From: an uncultured Bacteroidales bacterium
GTDB lineage: Bacteria; Bacteroidota; Bacteroidia; Bacteroidales; Muribaculaceae
Length of the DNA: 62,267 nt
Assembly (NCBI GenBank): GCA_900544535.1
Contig: UQVH01000018.1
Location: forward strand, 1 to 62,267
Direction of reading: 5' to 3'
A program made the translations under genes and the position numbers. Within the stretch, counting starts at the first letter, position 1. Every line of letters begins with the position of its first letter. Below, piece after piece: positions 5,807 to 14,987 of this stretch. A model generated the notes under the pieces. The model did no database searches. It saw nothing but the letters and a program-made list of their open reading frames with translations, and was not told the DNA's origin.

Positions 5807-8065
5807 ATGAGAAAAACCTTACTAACCCTTCTGGCCGTAATGTTAAGCAGCTTTTCGGCAGCTTGGGCCGCCGACATCGTCGAAGACTGGACAACGAAAG
5901 ACAGATTCGGCCCGACAAACAACAGCGGTGTCTCTGCAATAAAAGGAACATCTGAAGCAACACAGATTGAATATTCTTTTGCAAGAGCTGCGAAAATAGT
6001 ATCTACTTCAACTTCAACCAACTCTTATCTGACTCTTGCCGCCAGATCCGGCTCATATATCGAATTCGCTCTTCCGATCAACTGCTCGCAAATCAAAGTC
6101 TTGGCAAAAAGCACTGTTGTTGCAAACGCCGCAATAACCTTTACAGCCAACGGAAATTCAGTCGAAGCTTCTAAAACTGTCGATCAGGGAGGAGAAGAAT
6201 ATACCCTTGAGATTCCTGCGGAATATCAGGCTGTCGGTACCGTCTACCGCATTGCCCGCAAACTCGGCACTCCCGTCTTCGACAAATTCACCTACGTTGA
6301 AGCAGTTGAAGAAGGCCCCAAAGCCCTGACCGTTCCTTACAGCCTCGCGTTCGACGAGCCTGAAACGCTTGCCGACTGGACCATACTCTGTCCGCAGATA
6401 GGCGATGCAACACCCCGCCAGATTTTCCAATATTTCACAGCCGGAGCCGCTCCTTTTTACAGCTGCCCCAACGCAGGAGTCGGATCGCGATATATAACCT
6501 CGGCAAGCGCCTACGAATACAAGAATTCCTGGCTCATCTCCCCCGCCATCAAACTTGAAGCCGGAAAGAAATATTACGTAAAATACAACGTTGCCGCCAC
6601 AAACGGTCAGAATACCAACCTCGGTATTTACTACGGTACAGAACCGACCGCCGAAGCCCTGACAAATCAGGCTCTCGAACAGAAGGGATACTTCGGCAAA
6701 GGATTCTTCCCCGAAAGCAACTTCTTCTCCATCGAAGGGACTATGACTCCCTCCGCCAACGGGGTTTATTACGTCGGCCTTTACAACAATGACGACAAGT
6801 ATAATTCAGCCAACCTGATTGTCTTCGACATCAGCATCATTGAAGCCGCTTCCGGCGATATGCCCGGCGCTCCGACCGACTTCACCGCCACTGCCGCCGC
6901 CGACGGCGATCTTTATGTAGTCCTCTCAGCCAAAGCTCCGACAACTGACGCCGCCGGCAACGACCTTGCCGAACTGACCGCCCTCGAATTCCTCCGTGGC
7001 GATAAGGTGATCAACACTGTCAACAATCCTGAGAAAGGTAAGGTCTACACCTACACCGACAAAGAAGCGGCCAACGGCCTGAACAAATATGCAGTCCGTG
7101 CGGTCAACTCCAAAGGCAATTCCGATCTCGTCGAAGCCTCGGCCAAAGCCGGCCTCCAGATTCCCAAAGAACTCGAAAGCATCACCGCAGAGCAGACTTC
7201 GACCGGCATGGTGAAATTTACCTGGAAAAAGCCCCTCTATGATTTCTATGGAACTATGTTCGTCAATCCTGATCTCGTAACCGTCAAGATCGAAGCCTAC
7301 GACGGCGCCACCCTGATCAAGACCTTCGAGCTCGAAGGCGACAACGCCACCGTCGAACTCCTCCCTGAGACTACCGTAGACCAGAAATTCTTCAACTTCA
7401 AAGCCTACGCAGTGACCAACGGCGGTCCCTCGCTCAACGGCATTGATCTCAACGGCATCGCAGTCGGCAAACCTGCCGAACTCCCCTACTCCGAGAACTT
7501 CGCCGGCAACGAGGCCCACAACCCGATGTACAACTCCACCAACGAAGGCCAGTACGGCTACCGCGCTTCGTGGGACTTTGTAAATTCCATTGAAGATGTG
7601 CCTGTCGCATGTCTGAACGGACAGGCCTATGGCTCACAGGCTTCGCTTATAAGCGGTCTCATCGAGATTCCCGCAGGATCGGAAAATCAGATGACATTCA
7701 AATACTCCAACAACGGCAGTATGTCGGCCGCAAATATCCTGACTGTGAAAATCAATGGTGAGGAAGTCTGGTCAAAAACAGTATCCAACTCGGAATTCGA
7801 CACAGCGGAAATCGACCTCACTCCCTATGCAGGCAAGACAATCCAGTTCTCTCTGACCGGCAAACAGACCAATGCTCTTCACTACCGTAACATCATTGTC
7901 ACCGACATCCTGATCGACAAGAAGAGCGGTATCGCCGACATCGAGGCTGACGAAAACGCTCCCGTCGAATACTTCAACCTCCAGGGCATCCGCGTCGAGA
8001 ACCCCGCAGCCGGCATCTACATCCGCCGTCAGGGCTCCAAAGTGACCAAAGTCCTCGTGAAGTAA
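5807..8065 (+). CDS. Large secreted protein with jelly-roll and fibronectin-like domains and shared tail
   Basis: The 752-residue protein starts MRKTLLTLLAVMLSSFSAAW with cleavage before ADIVEDWTT. Residues to about 165 are homologous to the N-terminus of the preceding gene. A choice-of-anchor-J-like domain follows (SWLISPAIKLEAGKKYYVKY), then two fibronectin III-like domains (PGAPTDFTATAAADG and LESITAEQTSTGMVKFTWKK), a second jelly-roll region (SLISGLIEIPAGSENQM), and the tail IADIEADENAPVEYFNLQG. This architecture is typical of exported adhesins or enzyme-associated proteins of gut Bacteroidales, but no catalytic motif is seen. It is the third of three tandem paralogous units that share promoter, leader, signal sequence and tail. 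Confidence 0.75.
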   Translation: MRKTLLTLLAVMLSSFSAAWAADIVEDWTTKDRFGPTNNSGVSAIKGTSEATQIEYSFARAAKIVSTSTSTNSYLTLAARSGSYIEFALPINCSQIKVLAKSTVVANAAITFTANGNSVEASKTVDQGGEEYTLEIPAEYQAVGTVYRIARKLGTPVFDKFTYVEAVEEGPKALTVPYSLAFDEPETLADWTILCPQIGDATPRQIFQYFTAGAAPFYSCPNAGVGSRYITSASAYEYKNSWLISPAIKLEAGKKYYVKYNVAATNGQNTNLGIYYGTEPTAEALTNQALEQKGYFGKGFFPESNFFSIEGTMTPSANGVYYVGLYNNDDKYNSANLIVFDISIIEAASGDMPGAPTDFTATAAADGDLYVVLSAKAPTTDAAGNDLAELTALEFLRGDKVINTVNNPEKGKVYTYTDKEAANGLNKYAVRAVNSKGNSDLVEASAKAGLQIPKELESITAEQTSTGMVKFTWKKPLYDFYGTMFVNPDLVTVKIEAYDGATLIKTFELEGDNATVELLPETTVDQKFFNFKAYAVTNGGPSLNGIDLNGIAVGKPAELPYSENFAGNEAHNPMYNSTNEGQYGYRASWDFVNSIEDVPVACLNGQAYGSQASLISGLIEIPAGSENQMTFKYSNNGSMSAANILTVKINGEEVWSKTVSNSEFDTAEIDLTPYAGKTIQFSLTGKQTNALHYRNIIVTDILIDKKSGIADIEADENAPVEYFNLQGIRVENPAAGIYIRRQGSKVTKVLVK

Positions 8066-8120
8066 ACACCCCCCGCACCATCGCGCCCGCGAACGGGCGT
8101 CCGCAGGACGCCGATTTATC

Positions 8121-8164
8121 ATAGCCCCCGACACATGCGCATCGCGCAAGGTGCCGGGGGCTAT
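8121..8164. repeat. Long hairpin after the tailed-protein gene
   Basis: ATAGCCCCCG (8121-8130) pairs perfectly with CGGGGGCTAT (8155-8164), with further partial pairing inside. No T run follows on the plus strand, so a terminator role is uncertain. It lies between the convergent genes ending at 8065 and 8257. Confidence 0.5.
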
Positions 8165-8169
8165 TGTGC

Positions 8170-8226
8170 GGTAAAATTTTTGTTTCGGTTGCCGCATTTT
8201 AATGCGGCGCATTCCGGATGGCCCCG
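8170..8226 (+). repeat. AAAATTTTTG...GCATTTTAATGC element, full copy
   Basis: The element reads GGTAAAATTTTTGTTTCGG, then a hairpin GCCGCATTTTAATGCGGC (8191-8208), then GCATTCCGGATGGCC. The same order occurs inverted at 49537-49592 and as a left half at 5626-5656. Confidence 0.65.
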
Positions 8227-8256
8227 GTGCGGTTCCGCGCCCTGCGGCGCGGCCCT

Positions 8257-11200
8257 CTACCCTACTATCTCACTGAGGATGGCCACAGCGGTCTCGACAT
8301 TGGGCACGTCGGCGATGGCAAACGAGCGCTTCCCCCCGCGCTCGCGGATCTGCACCCGCCGCGGATGCGACGTCAGATAGCCCAGCATCTTCCCGAACAT
8401 CTCCGACTGATAGTAAGCCTTGTTGCTCTCGTCGACAAAATAAGTATACATCCGGCCCTGCTTCAGCGCCACCTTCTCGATGCCGAGACGGCGCGCCAGG
8501 CTCCGCAGACGCGGAATGCGCAGCAGCTCCGCCGTCACCGGCGGAATGGCCCCGAAACGGTCCGTCAGGCGGCTCTTGAACGCCTGGAGATCCAGTTCGC
8601 GCTCAATGCCGTCAAGTTCCTGATACAGCGCGATGCGCTCGCTCTCCGTCGGCACATAGTCAGCCGGCAGAAGCAGCTCCATGTCGCTCTCTATCACGCA
8701 GTCGGCCACGAAATCCGTCTCCTCCCCGTCGAGGCGGTCAGCCTGACTGAGATCCGAAAACTCCTCCGTGCGCAGCTCCGTGACAGCCTCCTTGAGGATC
8801 TTCTGATAGGTCTCGTAGCCCAGATCCGCGATGAAACCCGACTGCTCCGCTCCCAAAAGGTTGCCCGCCCCGCGGATGTCGAGGTCCTGCATGGCGATAT
8901 GGATTCCGCTGCCGAGATCGCTGAAACTCTCGATGGCCTGGAGGCGGCGGCGCGCCACGGGCGTCAGCGGAATGTGGGGAGGCACAAGCAGATAGCAGAA
9001 CGCCTTGCGATTGCTGCGCCCCACGCGCCCGCGCAGCTGATGCAGTTCGCTGAGGCCGAAATTCTGCGCGTTGTTGACGATGATGGTGTTAACGTTGGGC
9101 ATGTCTATGCCGCTCTCGATGATGGTAGTGGCTATCAGCACGTCGTAGTCATGGTTGGCGAAGTCGATGATGGCCTTTTCGAGCTTTTCGGGTGGCATCT
9201 GACCGTGAGCCACGATCACACGCGCGTCGGGCACAAGGCGTTTCACCTGGGCCTCTAAGTCATAGAGCCCCTCGATGCGGTTGTTGATCATGAACACCTG
9301 CCCGTTGCGCGAAAGTTCGAAATTGACGGCCTCGGCGACGATGTCGTCACCACCCGCGCAGACATTGGTGATGATCGGATAGCGGTTGGCCGGCGGGGTG
9401 TTGAGCGACGTCAGGTCCCTCGCTCCCATCAGCGAAAACTGGAGCGTACGCGGTATCGGCGTGGCGCTCATGGTCAGGGTATCGACGTTGACCTTCATCT
9501 GCTTAAGCTTCTCCTTGACCGCCACGCCGAACTTCTGCTCCTCGTCGACGATCAGCAGACCGAGATCCTTGAAGCGCACTTCCTTGCCGATGAGCTTGTG
9601 GGTGCCTATGAGGATGTCGATCTTCCCGTCGGCCAGATCGCGGATTATCTCCTTGACCTGCTTGGCCGTGCGGGCGCGGGAGATGTAGTCCACCCTCACC
9701 GGCAGATCCTTGAGGCGCTCGCTGAAAGTGTTGAAATGCTGATAGGCAAGTACCGTCGTCGGGACCAGCACAGCCGTCTGCTTCCCGTCGACCGCCGCCT
9801 TGAAAGCCGCGCGGATGGCGATTTCGGTCTTGCCGAAGCCCACATCGCCGCAGATCAGGCGGTCCATAGGCTTGTCGCTCTCCATGTCGGCCTTCACGGC
9901 CTTGGTGGCCGTCAGCTGGTCCGGGGTGTCCTCGTAGATGAACGACGCCTCCAATTCCTGCTGGAGATAGCTGTCGGGGGCGAAAGCGTGGCCCTTCTCC
10001 TCCTTGCGGGCGGCATAGAGCTTTATGAGGTCGCGGGCAATATCCTTGAGCTTCGACTTGGTGCGCTCCTTCATCTTGTTCCACGCCCCGGAGCCGAGCT
10101 TGTTGATCTTCGGCGGCACGCCCTCCTTGCCGCGGTATTTGGCAAGCTTGTGAAGAGCGTGGATGGAGACGAAGATGATGTCGTCGTTGGCATAAACTAA
10201 CTTGATCATCTCCTGGGTCTTGCCATTGACGTCGGTGCGCAGCAGTCCGGCGAACTTGCCGACGCCATGGTCCACGTGGACTATGAAATCGCCCGGCTCG
10301 ATGGCGCTCAGCTCCTTGAGCGAGAGTGCGAGCTTGCCTGAGCGGGCGCGGTCGCTCTTGAGGGTGTATTTGTGGAAGCGGTCGAAAATCTGGTGATCGG
10401 TGAAGACGCAGATCTTCAGCGAATGGTCGGTGAAACCTTCGTGGACGGTGGGCATCACCGGCGCGAAGTCTATCTCGTCGCCGCGGTCGGCGAAAATCAC
10501 TTTCAGGCGCTCGATCTGCTTCTCGCTGTCGCTGAGAATGTAGATGCGGTAGCCGTCGGCAAGAAATTTGGTGAAACTCTCGCTGATCAGCTCGAAATTC
10601 TTGTGGTAGATGGCCTGCGGGGAACAGCGGAAGTCGATCGAGGCCCCGGCGGCGGGATCGGGCTGCGCTGCGGCAGTGAAACGCAGCTGGCGGAACGAGC
10701 TGAAACGGCGCGTGAACTCCTCGCCGTCAACCACCTGCTTCATGGCGTTGGTGTCGGTCGAGTCGTCGACAGCCGCCAAGGCGCTCTGCGAGAGCTCTTC
10801 GGCTCCGATGGCCCTGACGCGCTCCACGGTGTAGAGAGCGTCGCGGACCACAAACAGGGTCGAGGGATCGATATATTCCAACAACGACTCACCCGACGAC
10901 TGCGAGGCCACCCCGGATGTGATGGCCACTTCCTCTAATTGCCGTTCCGACAGCTGGGTTTCGATGTTGAAGGTGCGGATCGAGTCTATCTCGTCGCCGA
11001 AGAAGTCGATGCGGAAGGGAAGCTCGTGGCTGTAACCGAAGATGTCGAGGATCGAGCCGCGAGCAGCGAACTGGCCGGGCTCATAGACATAGTCGGCCTC
11101 CGCAAAGCCGTTTTCGCGCAGCCAGCCGATAGTTTCCGTAAGATCAGCCGAGCGGTCCTTCGACAGGTGGAGCGTATGGCGGTCAATCACCTCGCGACGC

Positions 11201-11598
11201 GCCACCTTCTCGGCTAAAGCCTCAGGATAGGTGACCACATAGAGCGGCGCGCGGTCCGAATGCCACTGGTTCAGGGCCTCCGTGCGCAGGATCTGCGAGG
11301 GGGGATCGACCTGGCCGTATTTGATGTCGCGCTTGTAGCCCGACGGGAAGAGCAGCACCCGGTCCTCGCCGAGGATGCGGCTGAGATCGTGGTAGATATA
11401 TCCCGCGTCGTCGAGCGAGTCGCCGACGACCACTGTCGGGACAGCGCGGCCCGGCAGCGCTCCGAGCATCATCGCGGGAGCCGAACCTGCCAAATTGTAG
11501 ACGGATATAATCGCAGCCTCGCCGCCGAGAGCCTTCTGAAGGGCTTCACGGCGGCGTGACGACATGAATTCATCGCTTAATTGCTGTATGGTGATCAT
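8257..11598 (-). CDS. mfd: Transcription-repair coupling factor Mfd
   Basis: The 1113-residue product matches Mfd, the ATP-dependent translocase that removes RNA polymerase stalled at DNA lesions and recruits UvrA. An N-terminal UvrB-like part comes first (LFPSGYKRDIKYGQVDPP). The RNA-polymerase-interacting Tudor-like domain follows (GDFIVHVDHGVGKFAGL). Then come the helicase motor motifs: GDVGFGKTEIA (Walker A, near residue 585), DEEQKFGV, TMSATPIPRTL and QLRGRVGRS. The C-terminal TRCF domain completes it. Its ATG overlaps the stop of the upstream protease gene by 4 nt, so the two are co-transcribed. Length is normal. Confidence 0.97.
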   Translation of the reverse strand: MITIQQLSDEFMSSRRREALQKALGGEAAIISVYNLAGSAPAMMLGALPGRAVPTVVVGDSLDDAGYIYHDLSRILGEDRVLLFPSGYKRDIKYGQVDPPSQILRTEALNQWHSDRAPLYVVTYPEALAEKVARREVIDRHTLHLSKDRSADLTETIGWLRENGFAEADYVYEPGQFAARGSILDIFGYSHELPFRIDFFGDEIDSIRTFNIETQLSERQLEEVAITSGVASQSSGESLLEYIDPSTLFVVRDALYTVERVRAIGAEELSQSALAAVDDSTDTNAMKQVVDGEEFTRRFSSFRQLRFTAAAQPDPAAGASIDFRCSPQAIYHKNFELISESFTKFLADGYRIYILSDSEKQIERLKVIFADRGDEIDFAPVMPTVHEGFTDHSLKICVFTDHQIFDRFHKYTLKSDRARSGKLALSLKELSAIEPGDFIVHVDHGVGKFAGLLRTDVNGKTQEMIKLVYANDDIIFVSIHALHKLAKYRGKEGVPPKINKLGSGAWNKMKERTKSKLKDIARDLIKLYAARKEEKGHAFAPDSYLQQELEASFIYEDTPDQLTATKAVKADMESDKPMDRLICGDVGFGKTEIAIRAAFKAAVDGKQTAVLVPTTVLAYQHFNTFSERLKDLPVRVDYISRARTAKQVKEIIRDLADGKIDILIGTHKLIGKEVRFKDLGLLIVDEEQKFGVAVKEKLKQMKVNVDTLTMSATPIPRTLQFSLMGARDLTSLNTPPANRYPIITNVCAGGDDIVAEAVNFELSRNGQVFMINNRIEGLYDLEAQVKRLVPDARVIVAHGQMPPEKLEKAIIDFANHDYDVLIATTIIESGIDMPNVNTIIVNNAQNFGLSELHQLRGRVGRSNRKAFCYLLVPPHIPLTPVARRRLQAIESFSDLGSGIHIAMQDLDIRGAGNLLGAEQSGFIADLGYETYQKILKEAVTELRTEEFSDLSQADRLDGEETDFVADCVIESDMELLLPADYVPTESERIALYQELDGIERELDLQAFKSRLTDRFGAIPPVTAELLRIPRLRSLARRLGIEKVALKQGRMYTYFVDESNKAYYQSEMFGKMLGYLTSHPRRVQIRERGGKRSFAIADVPNVETAVAILSEIVG

Positions 11599-13247
11599 AA
11601 TTTCTTTTTCCCAAGAATTTCGCCGAAGCGCGGGGTCGAGAGGACGGTGACCGCCGAGTCGACGGCGCGGTCGTCGCGCAGCGAGTAGATGACCTCGCCG
11701 CGGTTGAAATAGTAGCGGCTCAGAAGTTCTCCGGCGAGGTAGGGGGTGAGGTTCTTACGGTTGATGTCAAGATCGTGGCCGAGGTCGTGGCGCAGAAGTC
11801 CGGCGAGGATGTCGAACTGTGCGGAGGTCGAGTCGTTCATGTAGCCCTCGGCGGTGGCAATCTCGCGCAGCTGTTTGACAGCGCTCTCGCAGACCTTGTC
11901 ATAGTTGAACTTCGCGGGATCGATGAAGTCCTTGAACTCCCCGTAGATCTCATCGGTCACCTCGAAAGTCTCCGGCGGAGCAATGGTGTCGTGGGTCGCG
12001 GCATACTTGTTGGCGAAGTTGAAGGCCCAGTTGTCGCGGACCACATTGTAGGTCATGCGGTTGACTTCGGGATATTCGATCTTGATGTCGGGGGTGATGC
12101 CGCCGCCGTCGCGCACCTCGCGTCCGCCCGCGGTCTTAAATACGTTTGTCAGACTGTCGGGGATGCGGGCCACGGAGCCGTCAGGGTTGCGGCGCGAGTA
12201 GTCGATGGCCTGGATAAGACGGCCTGAGGGGATGTAATATTTGGCCACAGTCACCTTGAGCATACCGTCGTAGGGTAGCTCGCGGGTGCTCTGCACAAGC
12301 CCCTTGCCGAACGAACGGCTGCCGATGATCACCGCGCGGTCAAGATCCTGGAGAGCGCCTGAGACGATCTCCGAGGCCGAAGCCGAACTGCCGTCGACAA
12401 GCACGGCGAGAGGTATTTTGGTGTCGATGGGGTTGACGCTTGTCTTGTAGACTTTCTCGTTGAGCACACCCCTGCCGCGGGTGGTCAGCACGGCAGTCCC
12501 TTTAGGCAGGAAGAGACCGAGGATCTCCACGGCACTCTCCACAAGACCGCCGCCGTTGCCGCGCAGGTCAAGGATAAGCCCTTTGGCTCCCTCCTTTATC
12601 AGACGCTCCACTCCGGCGCGCACCTCAGGATAGCTCTTTTCGGAGAAAGTGTTGAGTCCGATGTAGCCGATGCCCGGACGGACCATGCCGACGTAGGGCA
12701 CGGGGGGAATCTGTATCTTCGCGCGCTTGAACTCGAAGGTCTTGATCGAGTCGGAAGTCCAGGGGCGCTTCATGACTAAGCGGAGAGTCGATCCGCTCTG
12801 ACCTTTCAGCTTGTTGCTGACGCGGTCGGAGGTCCAGCCGAGGACTGTGTCGCCGTCGATCGTCACGAAAAGATCGCCGGGACGCAGACCGGCTTTCTGA
12901 GCCGGACTTCCCTCATAGGGCTCGGCTATGATCACACCCTCATCGCTCTGCTGGATGACGGAGCCGATGCCGCCGTACTCGCCGGTGGTCATCGTGCGGA
13001 AGGCATCCTGGTCCTTGGCGGAGAAATATTCGGTATAGGGGTCGATGTCGTCGAGCATCGCCGCGATGGCCGTGTTGATCGACTTTTCGGCGTCAATCGA
13101 GTCGACATAGAAAGTCTGGAGCTCCTTGTAGAGCGCGTTGAATATGTCGAGATTGCGCGAGATTTCGTTTTTCTTGCTGCGGGTCGCGGCCGAGGCAAGC
13201 ATACAGAGCAACACAAACGACGCTGCGAAAAGGGTTAGTTTTTTCAT
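11595..13247 (-). CDS. S41 family carboxy-terminal processing peptidase
   Basis: The 550-residue protein has an N-terminal signal sequence or anchor (LFAASFVLLCMLASAATR) and a PDZ domain (GIGSVIQQSDEGVIIAEPYE, about residues 90-170). An S41 serine protease domain follows, with the nucleophile in DGSSASASEIVSGALQD and the catalytic Lys in GSRSFGKGLVQ. A C-terminal helical extension resembles other Bacteroidetes Ctp/Prc-type proteases. It should act in the periplasm, trimming or degrading proteins from the C-terminus. It is the first gene of an operon with mfd (ATGA overlap). A good promoter lies at 13307-13335. Confidence 0.92.
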   Translation of the reverse strand: MKKLTLFAASFVLLCMLASAATRSKKNEISRNLDIFNALYKELQTFYVDSIDAEKSINTAIAAMLDDIDPYTEYFSAKDQDAFRTMTTGEYGGIGSVIQQSDEGVIIAEPYEGSPAQKAGLRPGDLFVTIDGDTVLGWTSDRVSNKLKGQSGSTLRLVMKRPWTSDSIKTFEFKRAKIQIPPVPYVGMVRPGIGYIGLNTFSEKSYPEVRAGVERLIKEGAKGLILDLRGNGGGLVESAVEILGLFLPKGTAVLTTRGRGVLNEKVYKTSVNPIDTKIPLAVLVDGSSASASEIVSGALQDLDRAVIIGSRSFGKGLVQSTRELPYDGMLKVTVAKYYIPSGRLIQAIDYSRRNPDGSVARIPDSLTNVFKTAGGREVRDGGGITPDIKIEYPEVNRMTYNVVRDNWAFNFANKYAATHDTIAPPETFEVTDEIYGEFKDFIDPAKFNYDKVCESAVKQLREIATAEGYMNDSTSAQFDILAGLLRHDLGHDLDINRKNLTPYLAGELLSRYYFNRGEVIYSLRDDRAVDSAVTVLSTPRFGEILGKKKL

Positions 13248-13306
13248 AATCCTGAGTGATGGTGAACTGATGACAGATTTTTACGACACTGTTCTGAAAC
13301 GGAGAC

Positions 13307-13335
13307 CAAAGTTAGTCAATAATTACAACAATCAA
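13307..13335 (-). promoter_or_regulatory. Promoter of the protease-mfd operon
   Basis: On the minus strand TAACTTTG (13314-13307) is preceded by TTG (13335-13333, within a TTTTG) with an 18-bp spacer. It lies about 60 bp before the ATG at 13247. Confidence 0.7.
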
Positions 13336-13379
13336 AATATCAATCTCGTTTAAACATGTTAACAGCGTGATTAATTTTA

Positions 13380-13401
13380 GAGGTTGTTTAAAAACAACCT
13401 C
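13380..13401. repeat. GAGGTTGTTT palindrome, copy 1
   Basis: GAGGTTGTTT and AAACAACCTC pair perfectly around 2 nt. Related sequences occur at 18040-18057 and 19438-19456, bracketing the decarboxylase/transport genes. Confidence 0.6.
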
Positions 13402-13471
13402 TTAACAATCGCACCGGAAAACTTTCCGCGGTGCAAAAAGCATCTTCTTCAAAAAAAATGCCACAGAAACG

Positions 13472-13503
13472 GTCGTGTCCGTGAGCGGCAGCGCGGACAC
13501 GAC
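13472..13503. other. Strong hairpin upstream of the decarboxylase
   Basis: GTCGTGTCCG pairs perfectly with CGGACACGAC across a 12-nt loop. It could be a terminator remnant, an RNA leader element or a palindromic repeat. No T run follows. Confidence 0.5.
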
Positions 13504-13725
13504 CCTGCGACAAACGTTCAAAATGTTAAATCTTTGATTGCAAAAGGATTTTTTCATTTCCAGGTGTTGATTAATTGAATGCGGGTAAGAAAGTGCAAAC
13601 CTCCTTATCAAGCAAACCTAAAGAAAGACACACGGCCATGACGGTGGCGGAGAATGCTTCTTCGGAGCCTGAATGTCCGGTCCAGACAATAAATTATTTA
13701 CAACCGTTTAAAAACACATTTAATT

Positions 13726-14874
13726 ATGGCTGACAACAAGAAGTATTCTCCCGCCGTGCAGGAGCTTGCCGATCTTATCAAAGAAAACAACTGGGAAGAC
13801 AAATTCAATCAGGCAATCGCAAAGGTGGTTTCCTATAAGATCCCCGGCCTCTCCGACATGAAGACCATCGACGACTATCTCGACTATCTCGAAGCCTACA
13901 TGCACTGGGTACCTGCCGAAAACAAGGAAGGCACACACGTTTACCAGCACCTCTTCCGCTCGTTCTTCCTTCTCGATCAGGAACCTGTCAAATCGCTCCA
14001 GACTCCGTGCGCTCCGGCCGATCAGCAGCCCGAACTTTCGCCGCTGTCTAAATGGATGGTCAATTACTGCTACGCCATAGGCGACTGGCTCGACAGCCCC
14101 GAATCGATCACTGCCGACAGCGTCAAGTCGTTCTATGACTGTGCCGTCTACAACATGGACGAATATCTCGAACCGCGCGGCGGCTGGAAGACATTCAACC
14201 AGATGTTCGCGCGCCACGTGAAACCCGGCTACCGTCCTATCGCCGCAATTGACGACGACAAGATCATCGTTCACCCCGCCGACGCCTGCTTCGGAGGCCA
14301 GTGGGAAATCCGCCCTGACACTCATGTACGTATCAAAGGTCTCGACTGGAGCATCGACGAACTCCTCGAAGGCAGCCCCTACAAGGATAAATTCAAAGGC
14401 GGCATGTGGTGCCACTCGTTCCTGAGCTGGACCGACTACCACCGTCAGCATGCGCCTCTGTCAGGTATCGTCCGCGAGGCACGTGTCATCCAGGGTGCCT
14501 GCTACGTTGACCTCGTGGCTGTCCCCGACAAGGTCGATCCCGCCACCAATCAGGTAGAGGCATGGCGCGCCACCGCTCCCGACCAGGCCGGCTATGAATT
14601 CATGCAGACCCGCGGTCTTATCGTCCTCGAAACCAAATACGGCTATGTGGCCATCCTCCCGATCGCCATGCCGCAGGTATCGTCAGTTGTCGTTACAGCC
14701 GAAGAGGGCATGGCCCTTAAGAAAGGCGACGAAATCTCCTACTTCCAGTTCGGCGGCTCGGATATCGTCTACCTCTTCTCAGCCAACATGAACGTGTCAA
14801 TGTCAGCTCACAAGGGTACACACTACAAAGTCGGAACCAAGATCGGCGAAGTCTATCCGGTAGTGGAGCTCTAA
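13726..14874 (+). CDS. Phosphatidylserine-decarboxylase-family (PsiD-like) pyruvoyl decarboxylase
   Basis: The 382-residue protein belongs to the pyruvoyl-dependent PSD superfamily. The catalytic Asp is in HPADA (H183, D186), the His in YHRQHAPLSG (H239), and the self-cleavage motif is GGS (Gly344-Ser345) in FQFGGSDIVYLF, which would release a 38-residue alpha chain. Residues 1-150 form an extra helical domain like that of PsiD-type amino-acid decarboxylases. There is no membrane helix, and housekeeping Bacteroidetes PSD is much shorter (about 220-230 residues). With a GadC-like antiporter directly downstream I infer that it decarboxylates a free amino acid. The substrate cannot be read from the sequence; phospholipid cannot be excluded. 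Confidence 0.85.
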   Translation: MADNKKYSPAVQELADLIKENNWEDKFNQAIAKVVSYKIPGLSDMKTIDDYLDYLEAYMHWVPAENKEGTHVYQHLFRSFFLLDQEPVKSLQTPCAPADQQPELSPLSKWMVNYCYAIGDWLDSPESITADSVKSFYDCAVYNMDEYLEPRGGWKTFNQMFARHVKPGYRPIAAIDDDKIIVHPADACFGGQWEIRPDTHVRIKGLDWSIDELLEGSPYKDKFKGGMWCHSFLSWTDYHRQHAPLSGIVREARVIQGACYVDLVAVPDKVDPATNQVEAWRATAPDQAGYEFMQTRGLIVLETKYGYVAILPIAMPQVSSVVVTAEEGMALKKGDEISYFQFGGSDIVYLFSANMNVSMSAHKGTHYKVGTKIGEVYPVVEL

Positions 14875-14903
14875 ACAGTCCGACAGCATAAATTCAAGCA
14901 TAC

Positions 14904-14940
14904 AACGGGGGCCGGCATAACCGCCGGCCCCGTTTCTTTT
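14904..14940 (+). terminator. Terminator or attenuator between decarboxylase and antiporter
   Basis: ACGGGGGCCGGC pairs with GCCGGCCCCGT and is followed by TTCTTTT. It may reduce, rather than stop, expression of the downstream transporter genes, as I see no new strong promoter before 14988. Confidence 0.75.
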
Positions 14941-14987
14941 CTTCTCTTCTCACCCCACAATCCCGTTTCACTTAAAACACACAGGCT

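Larger units (their letters stand above)
13248..13725. other. 478-bp intergenic region with hairpins, no gene
   Basis: The region separates divergent genes. It holds the protease promoter, a palindrome at 13380-13401, a strong hairpin at 13472-13503 and a long A/T-rich leader before the decarboxylase gene. An AATCTTTG sequence near 13530 is a weak -7 candidate. Short open frames here show no coding character. Confidence 0.6.

Noticed and set aside
2198..8065. Standard type IX secretion C-terminal domain on the tailed proteins
   Set aside because: The tail is only about 43 residues and lacks the usual longer beta-sandwich; similarity is limited to a Y.L.G.....G.Y.....K pattern.
8218..11559. 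Long open frames on the strand opposite mfd, and likewise opposite metH, the M13 peptidase, the WYL gene and GH105
   Set aside because: They have no recognisable motifs, show low-complexity Arg/Ser/Ala or His/Asp/Val composition, and mirror codon bias of the real genes on the other strand.
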